A DNA stretch of 5,077 bases from Bacteroidota bacterium (GCA_021812745.1 JAKAMS010000218.1:1-5077); one strand, 5' to 3'. Positions 1 to 5,077 are shown, counted from the stretch's first letter. The notes: generated from the sequence alone by a model not told the origin. Translations and numbers: made by a program.

Positions 1-11
1 GGGTTGATTCA

Positions 12-40
12 CCTACTGTAGATTAATCTACGAATGTAGG
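12..40. repeat. Nested inverted repeat
   Basis: A perfect 14-base palindrome, GTAGATTAATCTAC, lies at 18-31. It is enclosed by a second inverted pair, CCTAC (12-16) and GTAGG (36-40). The two together can fold as one interrupted stem. The right outer arm abuts the next hairpin at 40-60. The structure is seen directly. Its function is unknown, and it may be the edge of a repeat element. Confidence 0.5.
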
Positions 41-60
41 GAATGGCCTGTGACCATTCC
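40..60. repeat. REP-like hairpin GGAATGG/CCATTCC
   Basis: The arms GGAATGG (40-46) and CCATTCC (54-60) are perfectly complementary, with a 7-base loop. The wider motif GTAGGGAATGG followed by CCATTCC resembles, from memory, palindromes associated with REP-associated Y1 transposases. No transposase gene is in this window, so the link is an inference. Confidence 0.45.
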
Positions 61-75
61 GTTTTGCTTAACCCA

Positions 76-92
76 CTTGAATGCCATTCAAG
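76..92. repeat. 17-base palindrome
   Basis: CTTGAATG (76-83) and CATTCAAG (85-92) are perfect complements around a single central base. It is the third inverted repeat in under 100 bases, and its GAATG/CATTC core echoes the hairpin at 40-60. It could be a protein-binding site or part of a structured repeat. Nothing in the sequence decides between these. Confidence 0.4.
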
Positions 93-166
93 CGTCTATC
101 GGTTGTGATTTGATCTCCCTTTTAAAATATTTAGAAAATAAATTATGCAATGTAGGACAAATGTTT

Positions 167-187
167 CCCCGCAAAAAAGCTGCGGGG
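167..187. repeat. GC-rich hairpin CCCCGCA/TGCGGGG
   Basis: A perfect 7-bp stem (167-173 with 181-187) closes a 7-base A-rich loop. It is strikingly GC-rich against AT-rich surroundings. No T-tract follows on the plus strand. On the minus strand the sequence beyond the stem is AAACAT, so it is not a standard terminator in either direction. It is probably another small interspersed repeat. Confidence 0.45.
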
Positions 188-195
188 CATGCTTT

Positions 196-221
196 GACAA
201 TACTTGTCTGCCGTAGGCAGA
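196..221. repeat. Tandem small palindromes, including a TGCC-GTA-GGCA copy
   Basis: GACAA (196-200) pairs with TTGTC (204-208) across three bases. Overlapping it, TCTGCC (207-212) pairs with GGCAGA (216-221) across GTA. The second palindrome shares its TGCC...TAGGCAG core with the longer one at 308-328 and, with changes, with the one at 1355-1376. It is therefore treated as a short member of the same interspersed palindrome family. Confidence 0.45.
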
Positions 222-245
222 TTAAAACGAACGTACCACTATAAT

Positions 246-372
246 GAAGTTGTCTCAAAAGTCATTATTTTTTAAAAATAGCACACGGATATCACTGATT
301 ATAACTGACCTGCCTGCGGTAGGCAGGTTTTCGCAGATTAAATTTTTGAAAAATTACTTTTGAAACAACCTC
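246..372. mobile_element. MITE-like element with terminal inverted repeats
   Basis: The left end reads GTTGTCTCAAAAGT (249-262). The right end reads ACTTTTGAAACAAC (356-369), which is its inverse at 13 of 14 positions. Allowing GAA/CTC flanks extends the pair to 246-262 and 356-372, and an A/T-rich inner section (about 268-273 and 349-354) can pair after a small indel. The interior of roughly 90 bp carries no gene. It does carry a strong palindrome (308-328) and loosely repeated GAT-containing units about 10 bases apart. From family knowledge, ends like GTTGTCTCAAAAG recall insertion-sequence termini of the IS1182/IS5 type, so this may be a non-autonomous derivative. I see no clear target-site duplication, so the exact boundaries are uncertain. 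Confidence 0.5.
308..328. repeat. 21-base palindrome, TGCCT/AGGCA family
   Basis: The arms ACCTGCCT (308-315) and AGGCAGGT (321-328) are perfectly complementary around the loop GCGGT. It is GC-rich inside an AT-rich element. It interrupts a series of similar units (CGGAT 286-290, CTGATT 295-300, then GCAGATT 333-339), as if inserted between them. Related copies are at 207-221, 1355-1376 and, as a half-site, 1278-1288. Confidence 0.55.
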
Positions 373-585
373 TACGGAACGATGACCCTTTCGGCTAATA
401 TCCATCCAATAAAGAAAAGCCCGTAAAATGTTCACCTCATCAACATTTTTTCGTCCATTAAAGTACCCCCGCTGTTTATTATCCGAAACAAAATCTATTT
501 TAAAGCATCGAAATAAGAGATAAATAGAAAGTAAATGCTGGCACTTTAGTTGTAATACAAAACGACCATCAAATGCGAGAAATGA
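373..585 (-). pseudogene. Possible gene remnant, unrecognised
   Basis: The minus-strand frame with codons ending at 583, 580, 577 and so on has no stop from 711 down to 292. The part antisense to the barrel gene (587-711) is probably chance. The 373-585 part reads as a varied, protein-like sequence of 71 residues, with segments such as KIDFVSDNKQRGYFNGRKN and VDEVNILRAFLYWMDISRKG. The only ATG in this stretch is late (the WMDI methionine), and there is no clear ribosome-binding site, so it is unlikely to be an intact gene. The frame runs into the right end of the MITE-like element and stops inside it at 292-294, as expected if an insertion or rearrangement truncated an older gene. I do not recognise the family. 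Chance openness in a non-coding stretch is a real alternative. Confidence 0.22.
425..451 (+). terminator. AT-rich hairpin with T-run, weak terminator candidate
   Basis: AAAATGTT (425-432) and AACATTTT (442-449) form a perfect 8-bp stem with a 9-base loop, and a run of six T covers 446-451. The geometry fits a factor-independent terminator on the plus strand. However, the stem has only two G-C pairs and no gene lies upstream on that strand to terminate, so this is weak. Confidence 0.2.
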
Positions 586-586
586 A

Positions 587-1225
587 ATGAAAAAATTTTT
601 CTTCTTATTAATTATTGCAATGCCGCTTCTATTACCGGCACAATCAAAATTCTCATCTGTTAAATTGGGAATGTTCAGTCCCGGCGCTACAGATGCGGGA
701 TTTATTATCGGTTACGAAGGGGGCTGGTATGTGGATGATAATTTTCTGTTAGGTTACAGTATTGATTGGTTTAATAAAAATTATGTGGATCAAAAGTTTG
801 TTTCGGAGATCAATGATATTTATGGTCCAAACAGTTTGTTAAACGAACTGCGCGCTAAAACTAATTTACATTCAATTCCTCTTATGGGAAGCATTTCCGG
901 TAACTGGACAATTGCACCGCGCACAAGAGCGTTTGTAACCGGCGCTGCGGGTCTGGAAGTGCTCTTAATCTTTTATAGAGACTATGCGAATCCAAATGAC
1001 GATAAATTTCAAGGCGCGTTCGATTTTTCGTGGCGGCTCGGTTTTGGTATAATGTATGAATTAGGAAGAAGATCAGACGCCATTGCGGAATTGTCGTATC
1101 ATTCGTCAAAGCCAAGCTGGCAGTATGATGTAAGAGATGCCAATACCGGACTCAGGCACACATTCGAGCGCAGTTACGATATGAGCGGCGTAATGCTGCG
1201 CGTTGGGTTTAGATTTTATTTCTAG
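587..1225 (+). CDS. Small outer-membrane beta-barrel protein
   Basis: This 212-residue protein is predicted to be exported and to sit in the outer membrane as a small beta-barrel. Residues 1-18 form a typical Sec signal peptide: KK, then a hydrophobic FFFLLIIAMPLLL stretch, with likely cleavage after LPA before Q19. The mature part alternates glycine and aromatic residues in strand-like segments (GFIIGYEGGWYV, FLLGYSIDWF, FSWRLGFGIMYELG). It ends in VMLRVGFRFYF, and a C-terminal phenylalanine is the usual barrel-assembly signal. No enzymatic motif is visible and the role is unknown; similar small barrels serve as porins, adhesins or structural proteins. The ATG at 587 is chosen because it places the signal peptide correctly, and no other in-frame ATG, GTG or TTG occurs back to the TAA at 521. 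The ribosome-binding site is poor (GAGA at 577-580). The gene stands alone, with repeat-bearing gaps on both sides. Confidence 0.85.
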   Translation: MKKFFFLLIIAMPLLLPAQSKFSSVKLGMFSPGATDAGFIIGYEGGWYVDDNFLLGYSIDWFNKNYVDQKFVSEINDIYGPNSLLNELRAKTNLHSIPLMGSISGNWTIAPRTRAFVTGAAGLEVLLIFYRDYANPNDDKFQGAFDFSWRLGFGIMYELGRRSDAIAELSYHSSKPSWQYDVRDANTGLRHTFERSYDMSGVMLRVGFRFYF

Positions 1226-1264
1226 TATTACCAAATGAATACTTTCGTAAGTAATCCGGACCAT

Positions 1265-1389
1265 TAATAGAAAGCAGACCTGCCTGCCGCAGTTAAGTTT
1301 TATAAGATGATTATGATTTTTTATGATCTTAATTAATCATATCTAATCATGATAACCTGCCTACCGGTAGGTAGGTCAGTGTTCTATTA
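1265..1389. repeat. Foldback repeat of about 125 bp
   Basis: The left arm at 1266-1288 and the inverse of 1366-1388 match over 23 bases except for a four-base block and two changes in the GACCTRCCTRCC part. Both begin AATAGAA and end in that motif. The interior also pairs in pieces, with ATGATT/ATGATT units (about 1307-1318) opposite AATCATATCTAATCAT (about 1335-1350), so the whole stretch can fold into one long imperfect hairpin. A run of seven T (1390-1396) follows the right arm, so it might help end transcription of the barrel gene on the plus strand, which is an inference. It has no coding capacity. It is probably a non-autonomous interspersed element. Confidence 0.55.
1355..1376. repeat. 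22-base palindrome, TGCCTACC/GGTAGGTA
   Basis: ACCTGCCTACC (1355-1365) is followed with no loop by GGTAGGTAGGT (1366-1376). The halves are complementary at all but one position, and that pair (1359 with 1372) would be a G-U wobble in RNA. The right half also serves as the inner part of the right arm of the 1265-1389 foldback, so it can pair either locally or with 1277-1288. It belongs to the same family as 207-221 and 308-328. Confidence 0.55.
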
Positions 1390-1475
1390 TTTTTTTAGCC
1401 GTACAACTTGTCAAACGTATAGGTGCTTAATTCCCACCAAAGTATTATTTTGAATGCATCTAAAAAGAAAACATC

Positions 1476-1479
1476 AGGA
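1476..1479 (+). promoter_or_regulatory. Ribosome-binding site for the GTG start
   Basis: AGGA lies six bases before the GTG at 1486. An in-frame TAA at 1480-1482 sits between the two and rules out any start further upstream. Together these fix the GTG as the first possible start of the ligase. Confidence 0.55.
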
Positions 1480-1485
1480 TAAAAA

Positions 1486-3396
1486 GTGAAAGAAAGAACA
1501 CTTCCAAATTTATTTGAAGAAAGTGTAAGACATTTTTCTAAAAATGTTTTGATGTGGGAAAAAAGAGATGATAAATATGTAGGAACGACTTATGCTGAAA
1601 TGCAGAATTTGATTCATAAGTTTGCCGCCGGCTTGATGAAATACGGAATTAAGAAAGGAGATAGAATTGCTCTTATCTCCGAAGGAAGAAATTATTGGGT
1701 AGCGAGCGAACTTGGTATATTATTTACCGGAGCTATTAATGTTCCCATATCAACCAAGATTGATGAACTAAGCGATCTTAAATTCAGGCTGGCGCATTCC
1801 GGATGCAGGATGGTAGTTGTATCTCAGAATCAAGCATCTAAAATCAAAAAGATTAAAAATGATCTGCCGGATTTAGAAAAAATTATTTTGCTGGATAAAC
1901 CTGATTCTCTCGATGATGACGAAATCTTTATAGGTGAACTCTTTAAAATGGGGGAAGAATTTCTTTCCTCTTCTAGAAAAGAATTTGAAGAGAGATGGAA
2001 TTCAATTTCTGAAAATGATTACGCGAATATTTGCTATACATCCGGCACAACCGCAGACCCCAAAGGAATTATTCTTACTCACAGAAATTATACCGCGAAT
2101 GTTGAGCAATCGTCAAAACTTCTTCCAATCCCAGAATGGTATGTTTCATTATTAATGCTGCCGTGGGATCACGCATTTGCTCACACAGCCGGCATCTACA
2201 CATTAATGAAAAACGGCGCAAGTATGGCTTCGGTTCAACAGGGAAAAACTCTTCTTGAGACATTGAAGAATGTTCCGAAGAATATTAAAGAAATTAAACC
2301 GACATTTTTATTAAGCGTTCCCGCACTAGCAAAGAATTTTAGAAAGAATATTGAAAATGGAATTGCAGCAAAAGGAAAAGTAGTTGAAAAGATGTTTAAT
2401 AAAGCGCTTGAAACTGCTTACTCATATAACGGCAACGGCTGGAACAAGGGGAAGGGGAAAAAGATTTTTCTAAAACCGCTTTATGCTGTTTATGATAAAA
2501 TTCTTTTTAGTAAGGTCAGAGAAAATTTTGGCGGACGTTTAGAATTTTTTATCGGCGGAGGCGCGCTTCTTGACGTTGAACTGCAATACTTTTTCTACGC
2601 TTTAGGAATTCCCATGTTTCAAGGATATGGTTTAACGGAAGCCGCTCCGGTAATCTCTGCTAATGTTCCAAAGAAACATAAACTTGGTTCATCGGGCGCT
2701 ATTGTTGCGGATCTGCAAGTCAAAATTTGCGATACGGATGGGAAGGAACTTCCTATTGGTGAAAAAGGAGAGATAGTTGTTAAAGGGGAAAATGTTATGG
2801 TTGGCTATTGGAAGAATGAAATGGCGACTAAAGAAGTAATCAAAGATGGCTGGCTCTATACCGGAGACCTTGGTTATTTAGATGGCGATGGATTCCTTTA
2901 TGTACTCGGCAGGTTCAAAAGTTTATTGATAAGCGGCGACGGAGAAAAATATAGTCCGGAAGGAATTGAAGAAGCTTTAACAGAACATTCGGCATTTATA
3001 GATCAAGTGATGCTCTATAATAACCAGTCTCCTTACACAATTGCTTTGATCGTTCCAAACAAAGAAGCAATTTTAAGTTGGGCTGACGAAAATAAAATTT
3101 CTTATCATTCGGTTGAAGGACAAAAATCAATTCTAAAGATGTTGGAAGGTGAAATCGCAAAATTCAAAACAGGGGGAATATATGAAGGACAATTTCCTGA
3201 ACGGTGGATTCCATCCGCAATTGCGTTTCTTGGTGAAGGATTTACAGAACAGAATAAATTTATGAACAGCACATTGAAAATGGTCCGCGGAAAAATTACT
3301 GAGTTCTATCAAAACAGAATTGAATATTTATATACACCGGAAGGTAGAGATATTTGCAATCATCAAAACCTAACTATTATTAGCAGGCTGAAGTAA
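1486..3396 (+). CDS. Long-chain fatty acid-CoA ligase (AMP-forming)
   Basis: This 636-residue cytoplasmic or membrane-associated enzyme of the ANL superfamily (COG1022/FAA1-like) is predicted to convert a fatty acid, ATP and CoA to acyl-CoA, AMP and pyrophosphate through an acyl-adenylate. The core motifs appear in order. The ATP phosphate-binding loop YTSGTTADPKG is at residues 184-194. GYGLTEAAP is at 380-388, with E385 the expected magnesium ligand. GWLYTGDLGY is at 455-464, with D461 the expected ribose-binding aspartate. The hinge region GRFKSLLISGDGEKYSPEG is at 475-493, and the C-terminal STLKMVRGKI has K598 as the likely adenylation lysine. Two departures from textbook motifs are visible: alanine replaces the usual glycine at 190, and serine 479 sits where an aspartate or lysine hinge residue is common. 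I recall both from Bacteroidota homologues, so the enzyme is probably active. Length is normal for the family. It starts at GTG because a stop lies two codons upstream, with AGGA suitably placed. The substrate chain length cannot be read from the sequence. Confidence 0.9.
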   Translation: MKERTLPNLFEESVRHFSKNVLMWEKRDDKYVGTTYAEMQNLIHKFAAGLMKYGIKKGDRIALISEGRNYWVASELGILFTGAINVPISTKIDELSDLKFRLAHSGCRMVVVSQNQASKIKKIKNDLPDLEKIILLDKPDSLDDDEIFIGELFKMGEEFLSSSRKEFEERWNSISENDYANICYTSGTTADPKGIILTHRNYTANVEQSSKLLPIPEWYVSLLMLPWDHAFAHTAGIYTLMKNGASMASVQQGKTLLETLKNVPKNIKEIKPTFLLSVPALAKNFRKNIENGIAAKGKVVEKMFNKALETAYSYNGNGWNKGKGKKIFLKPLYAVYDKILFSKVRENFGGRLEFFIGGGALLDVELQYFFYALGIPMFQGYGLTEAAPVISANVPKKHKLGSSGAIVADLQVKICDTDGKELPIGEKGEIVVKGENVMVGYWKNEMATKEVIKDGWLYTGDLGYLDGDGFLYVLGRFKSLLISGDGEKYSPEGIEEALTEHSAFIDQVMLYNNQSPYTIALIVPNKEAILSWADENKISYHSVEGQKSILKMLEGEIAKFKTGGIYEGQFPERWIPSAIAFLGEGFTEQNKFMNSTLKMVRGKITEFYQNRIEYLYTPEGRDICNHQNLTIISRLK

Positions 3397-3509
3397 ATTT
3401 GTAAAGGACCGATACAATAAAGATCATAAGTTGAAATTTCTCGAAGGATAGTTTAATTTATTTTCTGAAGTTAAGTTGAGTTGTGTTTTTAAGGATAAAA
3501 TAAAAGTAG

Positions 3510-3592
3510 CGTCATTCCCGCGAAAGCGGGAATCCATAATTTTAGTTTTAATTCTGCAAATAGATTCCCGATAAAAGCATTCGGGAATGACG
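3510..3592. repeat. 83-bp double-hairpin repeat, dRS3/REP-like
   Basis: The ends CGTCATTCCCG (3510-3520) and CGGGAATGACG (3582-3592) are perfect 11-base inverses. Inside, ATTCCCGC (3514-3521) and GCGGGAAT (3526-3533) form an 8-bp stem on a GAAA tetraloop. ATTCCCGA (3564-3571) and TCGGGAAT (3581-3588) form a second 8-bp stem on a 9-base loop. The first hairpin fits the pattern ATTCCC-N8-GGGAAT, the definition of the neisserial dRS3 repeat. Similar GTCATTCCCGCGAAAGCGGG sequences are common interspersed repeats in many bacteria, from memory. TA dinucleotides lie near both ends (3507-3508, 3593-3594), but no longer duplication is seen. Neither hairpin is followed by a T-tract, so it is not a clear terminator, although it is the only strong structure downstream of the ligase. 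Confidence 0.7.
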
Positions 3593-3663
3593 TAAATTTT
3601 GTTTTGAGTAACATCAGTTATTTGCAAATAATTTAATAATTAGTGTAGACCAAAGAAAAACAA

Positions 3664-4062
3664 ATGAAAAGAGTATTGTTAATAGAAGACGATAAAGGAT
3701 TTAGAACTTTACTCAAGAGATTATTAGAAAAAAAATTCGATTCAAAAGTCTTTGAAGCCGATGACGGTGCCAGCGGTTTAATCTCCTTTGAAAAAGATAG
3801 ACCGCATATTGTCTTTTTGGATCTTGAAATGCCTAATATGAATGGTGTTCAATTTTTAGAAAAAATTCAAAACAGAACACGCCAGGTTGCCGTTGTGGTA
3901 ATGACTAATCACGATGAAAAAGAATATGTGGAAAAGATCATTCAAATGGGAGTAGATGATTATTTGCTTAAGACGAAATTTGTAACCCAACTTTACGAAC
4001 GAATTGAAATTCTATTAAAAAAGATAATACAAACAACAAGAATAGACGGATCAACACGATAA
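3664..4062 (+). CDS. Single-domain CheY-like response regulator
   Basis: The 132 residues are essentially one phospho-receiver domain. The acidic metal-binding pocket is E8-D9-D10, the predicted phosphorylated aspartate is D53 in VFLDLEMPNMNG, the switch threonine is T81 in VVMTN, Y100 occupies the aromatic switch position, and the conserved lysine is K103 in YLLK. All catalytic positions are intact, so it should accept phosphate from a histidine kinase and act in the cytoplasm. There is no DNA-binding or enzymatic output domain. The last 20 or so residues are basic and polar with no known motif. Output must therefore go through protein contacts, as in CheY or Spo0F-type phosphorelay carriers. 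No kinase or chemotaxis gene is in the window. The ATG has only a poor A-rich upstream site. The gene ends 11 bp from the end of the convergent radical SAM gene. Confidence 0.92.
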   Translation: MKRVLLIEDDKGFRTLLKRLLEKKFDSKVFEADDGASGLISFEKDRPHIVFLDLEMPNMNGVQFLEKIQNRTRQVAVVVMTNHDEKEYVEKIIQMGVDDYLLKTKFVTQLYERIEILLKKIIQTTRIDGSTR

Positions 4063-4073
4063 ATTGATACAGC

Positions 4074-5060
4074 TCAATTCTTAAAAGGGTTGATTCTATC
4101 ATCGTTGAAATACGGTTTGTAATTCTCTCCGCTCTCCATCTCTTGAATCCATCCATTATGAAGTCCGTACTTATTCATCAGTTCAATTGCTTTCTCATAT
4201 TCGGAATTGCGAAGCGGACGGTCAATCAAAATATTTGTATGCGCCTTGTTTGTAGGAAAATATTGAGACATAAGCGAAACATGAACGTTGGTGCTTAACT
4301 CTTCGGCAATAAATTGAAATACTTTTTCGGATTCAGCCAAACCATTCGGAAGAACCAGATGACGTATAATTAATCCGCGGACTATAATATCACCATCATA
4401 AATAAGTTCATCCCCGACTTGGCGGAACATCTCCTTTACTGCTTTTCGTGTATGATCGAAATAGTCATTTGCATTTGAGTAAATCTTTCCGGATTGGTTA
4501 CTGCCGTATTTAAAATCGGGCAGATAAATATCAATCACGCTCTCGTAAAGTTTAAGCATCTCAACAGAATCATATCCGTTGGTATTGTAGATAACCGGTA
4601 AGTTTAATCCTTGTCCGGCGGCAATCGAAATTGATTTTAATATCTGTGCGGAAAAATGTGTGGGTGAAACGAGTCCAATGTTATGGCAATTCTTTTCTTG
4701 AAGTTCGATCATAATATCTGCAAGGCGTTGATGAGAAACCTCACGTTTTTTTTCTTCTTTCCAATTCTGGCTGATCTCAAAATTTTGGCAGAAGATACAA
4801 CGCATATTGCAATTGCCGAAAAAGATATTTCCGGCACCACGGGAACCGGAAAGGACAGGTTCTTCTCCAAAGTGGGGAGTGTACGAAGAAACAATGGGCA
4901 GAAATCCGCTCTGACAAAAGCTGGTATTACCTACAGTTCGGTCAACTTCGCAGTTACGCGGGCAACTTTTACAAGATTTCAAAACATCAAGGGCAAGTTG
5001 AGCTCTTTTCTTGAGTTCACCGTTTTGGAATAATCTAATATATGAGGGAATAAAGTTCAT
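4074..5060 (-). CDS. Radical SAM protein, PflX/COG1313 type
   Basis: This 328-residue cytoplasmic iron-sulfur protein resembles pyruvate formate-lyase-activating enzymes. The radical SAM cluster motif CNMRCIFC supplies C84, C88 and C91 (CX3CX2C), which should hold the 4Fe-4S cluster that cleaves S-adenosylmethionine. An N-terminal cysteine group, C30, C33, C37 and C49 (SCKSCPRNCEVDR then FC), is characteristic of the PflX-like family and may hold a further metal site. Other family-like blocks are GLVSPTHF (129-136), NTNGY (159-163), DIYLPDFKYG (177-186) and RGLIIRHLVLPN (228-239). The substrate of this family is not established to my knowledge, and no glycyl-radical enzyme is nearby to suggest one. 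The start is the ATG at 5058-5060. Only 17 bases lie upstream in the window and they show no strong ribosome-binding site, so a longer form cannot be excluded. It ends in TGA and is convergent with the response regulator. Confidence 0.9.
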   Translation of the reverse strand: MNFIPSYIRLFQNGELKKRAQLALDVLKSCKSCPRNCEVDRTVGNTSFCQSGFLPIVSSYTPHFGEEPVLSGSRGAGNIFFGNCNMRCIFCQNFEISQNWKEEKKREVSHQRLADIMIELQEKNCHNIGLVSPTHFSAQILKSISIAAGQGLNLPVIYNTNGYDSVEMLKLYESVIDIYLPDFKYGSNQSGKIYSNANDYFDHTRKAVKEMFRQVGDELIYDGDIIVRGLIIRHLVLPNGLAESEKVFQFIAEELSTNVHVSLMSQYFPTNKAHTNILIDRPLRNSEYEKAIELMNKYGLHNGWIQEMESGENYKPYFNDDRINPFKN

Positions 5061-5077
5061 TTATCTATTAGCAAATT

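Larger units (their letters stand above)
1..586. other. Gene-poor, repeat-dense region upstream of the barrel gene
   Basis: No convincing gene lies in these 586 bases. What can be seen, left to right, is a cluster of short perfect inverted repeats (12-40, 40-60, 76-92, 167-187, 196-221), a MITE-like element with imperfect terminal inverted repeats (246-372), and a stop-free minus-strand frame with protein-like composition (373-585) that contains one AT-rich hairpin (425-449). The stretch reads like an accumulation site for small non-coding mobile or repeat sequences, which is an inference. The promoter of the gene at 587 should lie at its right end, but I could not find a promoter match I trust. 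Confidence 0.6.

Noticed and set aside
50..244. 64-codon plus-strand open frame
   Set aside because: It reads through the palindromes at 76-92, 167-187 and 196-221, starts inside the 40-60 hairpin, has no ribosome-binding site and resembles no known family.
196..328. CRISPR-like array from the repeated palindromes
   Set aside because: The copies differ in length and sequence, spacing is irregular, and no cas gene is present.
550..560. 11-base palindrome TTGTAATACAA, 26 bases before the barrel gene start
   Set aside because: It could be an operator, but it is short and AT-rich, such palindromes are expected by chance here, and no regulator or second copy supports it.
882..1115. 77-codon minus-strand frame inside the barrel gene
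   Set aside because: It is antisense to a well-supported coding sequence, with no start signal or recognisable domain.
1934..2263. Short frames on both strands inside the ligase gene
   Set aside because: They overlap the conserved ATP-binding region of the ligase and have no independent support.
3424..3627. 67-codon minus-strand open frame
   Set aside because: It includes the full 83-bp double-hairpin repeat. The MDSRFRGND stretch is the familiar spurious translation of this repeat type.
4063..4073. Shared terminator between the convergent genes
   Set aside because: The 11-bp gap has no inverted repeat or T-run, so no terminator can be claimed.
4683..5033. 116-codon plus-strand frame
   Set aside because: It is entirely antisense to the radical SAM gene, whose cysteine motifs are clear. 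It is a shadow frame.

Overview
This window is an AT-rich bacterial segment. It holds four confident protein-coding genes separated by gaps of 586, 260 and 267 bases, and each of those gaps carries inverted repeats. The lineage is inferred to be Bacteroidota/Ignavibacteria-like. The grounds are the acyl-CoA ligase variant (TSGTTADPKG and GRFKSLLIS...GEKYSPEGIEE motifs, which I associate with that group from memory), the small outer-membrane barrel with a signal peptide ending LPAQ, the low GC content, and the scattered TGCC/GGCA palindromes. No rRNA or marker gene is present, so the assignment is tentative.

Layout. Bases 1-586 have no confident gene. They hold a run of short perfect inverted repeats (12-221), a MITE-like element of about 127 bp with imperfect terminal inverted repeats (246-372), and a minus-strand stretch (373-585) that is stop-free and protein-like but has no recognisable family. 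Bases 587-1225 (+) encode a secreted 212-residue outer-membrane beta-barrel protein. Bases 1226-1485 hold an imperfect foldback repeat of about 125 bp. Bases 1486-3396 (+) encode a 636-residue AMP-forming long-chain fatty acid-CoA ligase starting at GTG. Bases 3397-3663 hold an 83-bp repeat made of two ATTCCC/GGGAAT hairpins. Bases 3664-4062 (+) encode a single-domain CheY-like response regulator. Bases 4074-5060 (-) encode a radical SAM protein of the PflX/COG1313 type, convergent with the regulator across an 11-bp gap.

The genes do not form an obvious pathway. Each looks like its own transcription unit: the three plus-strand genes are separated by 260-267 bp of repeat-bearing DNA, and the radical SAM gene faces the other way. 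The ligase activates fatty acids for lipid synthesis or degradation. The regulator is an orphan with no kinase in view. The radical SAM enzyme has no partner in view.

I found no convincing new multi-gene system. The points most worth a second look are the repeat elements and the unexplained minus-strand frame upstream of the barrel gene.
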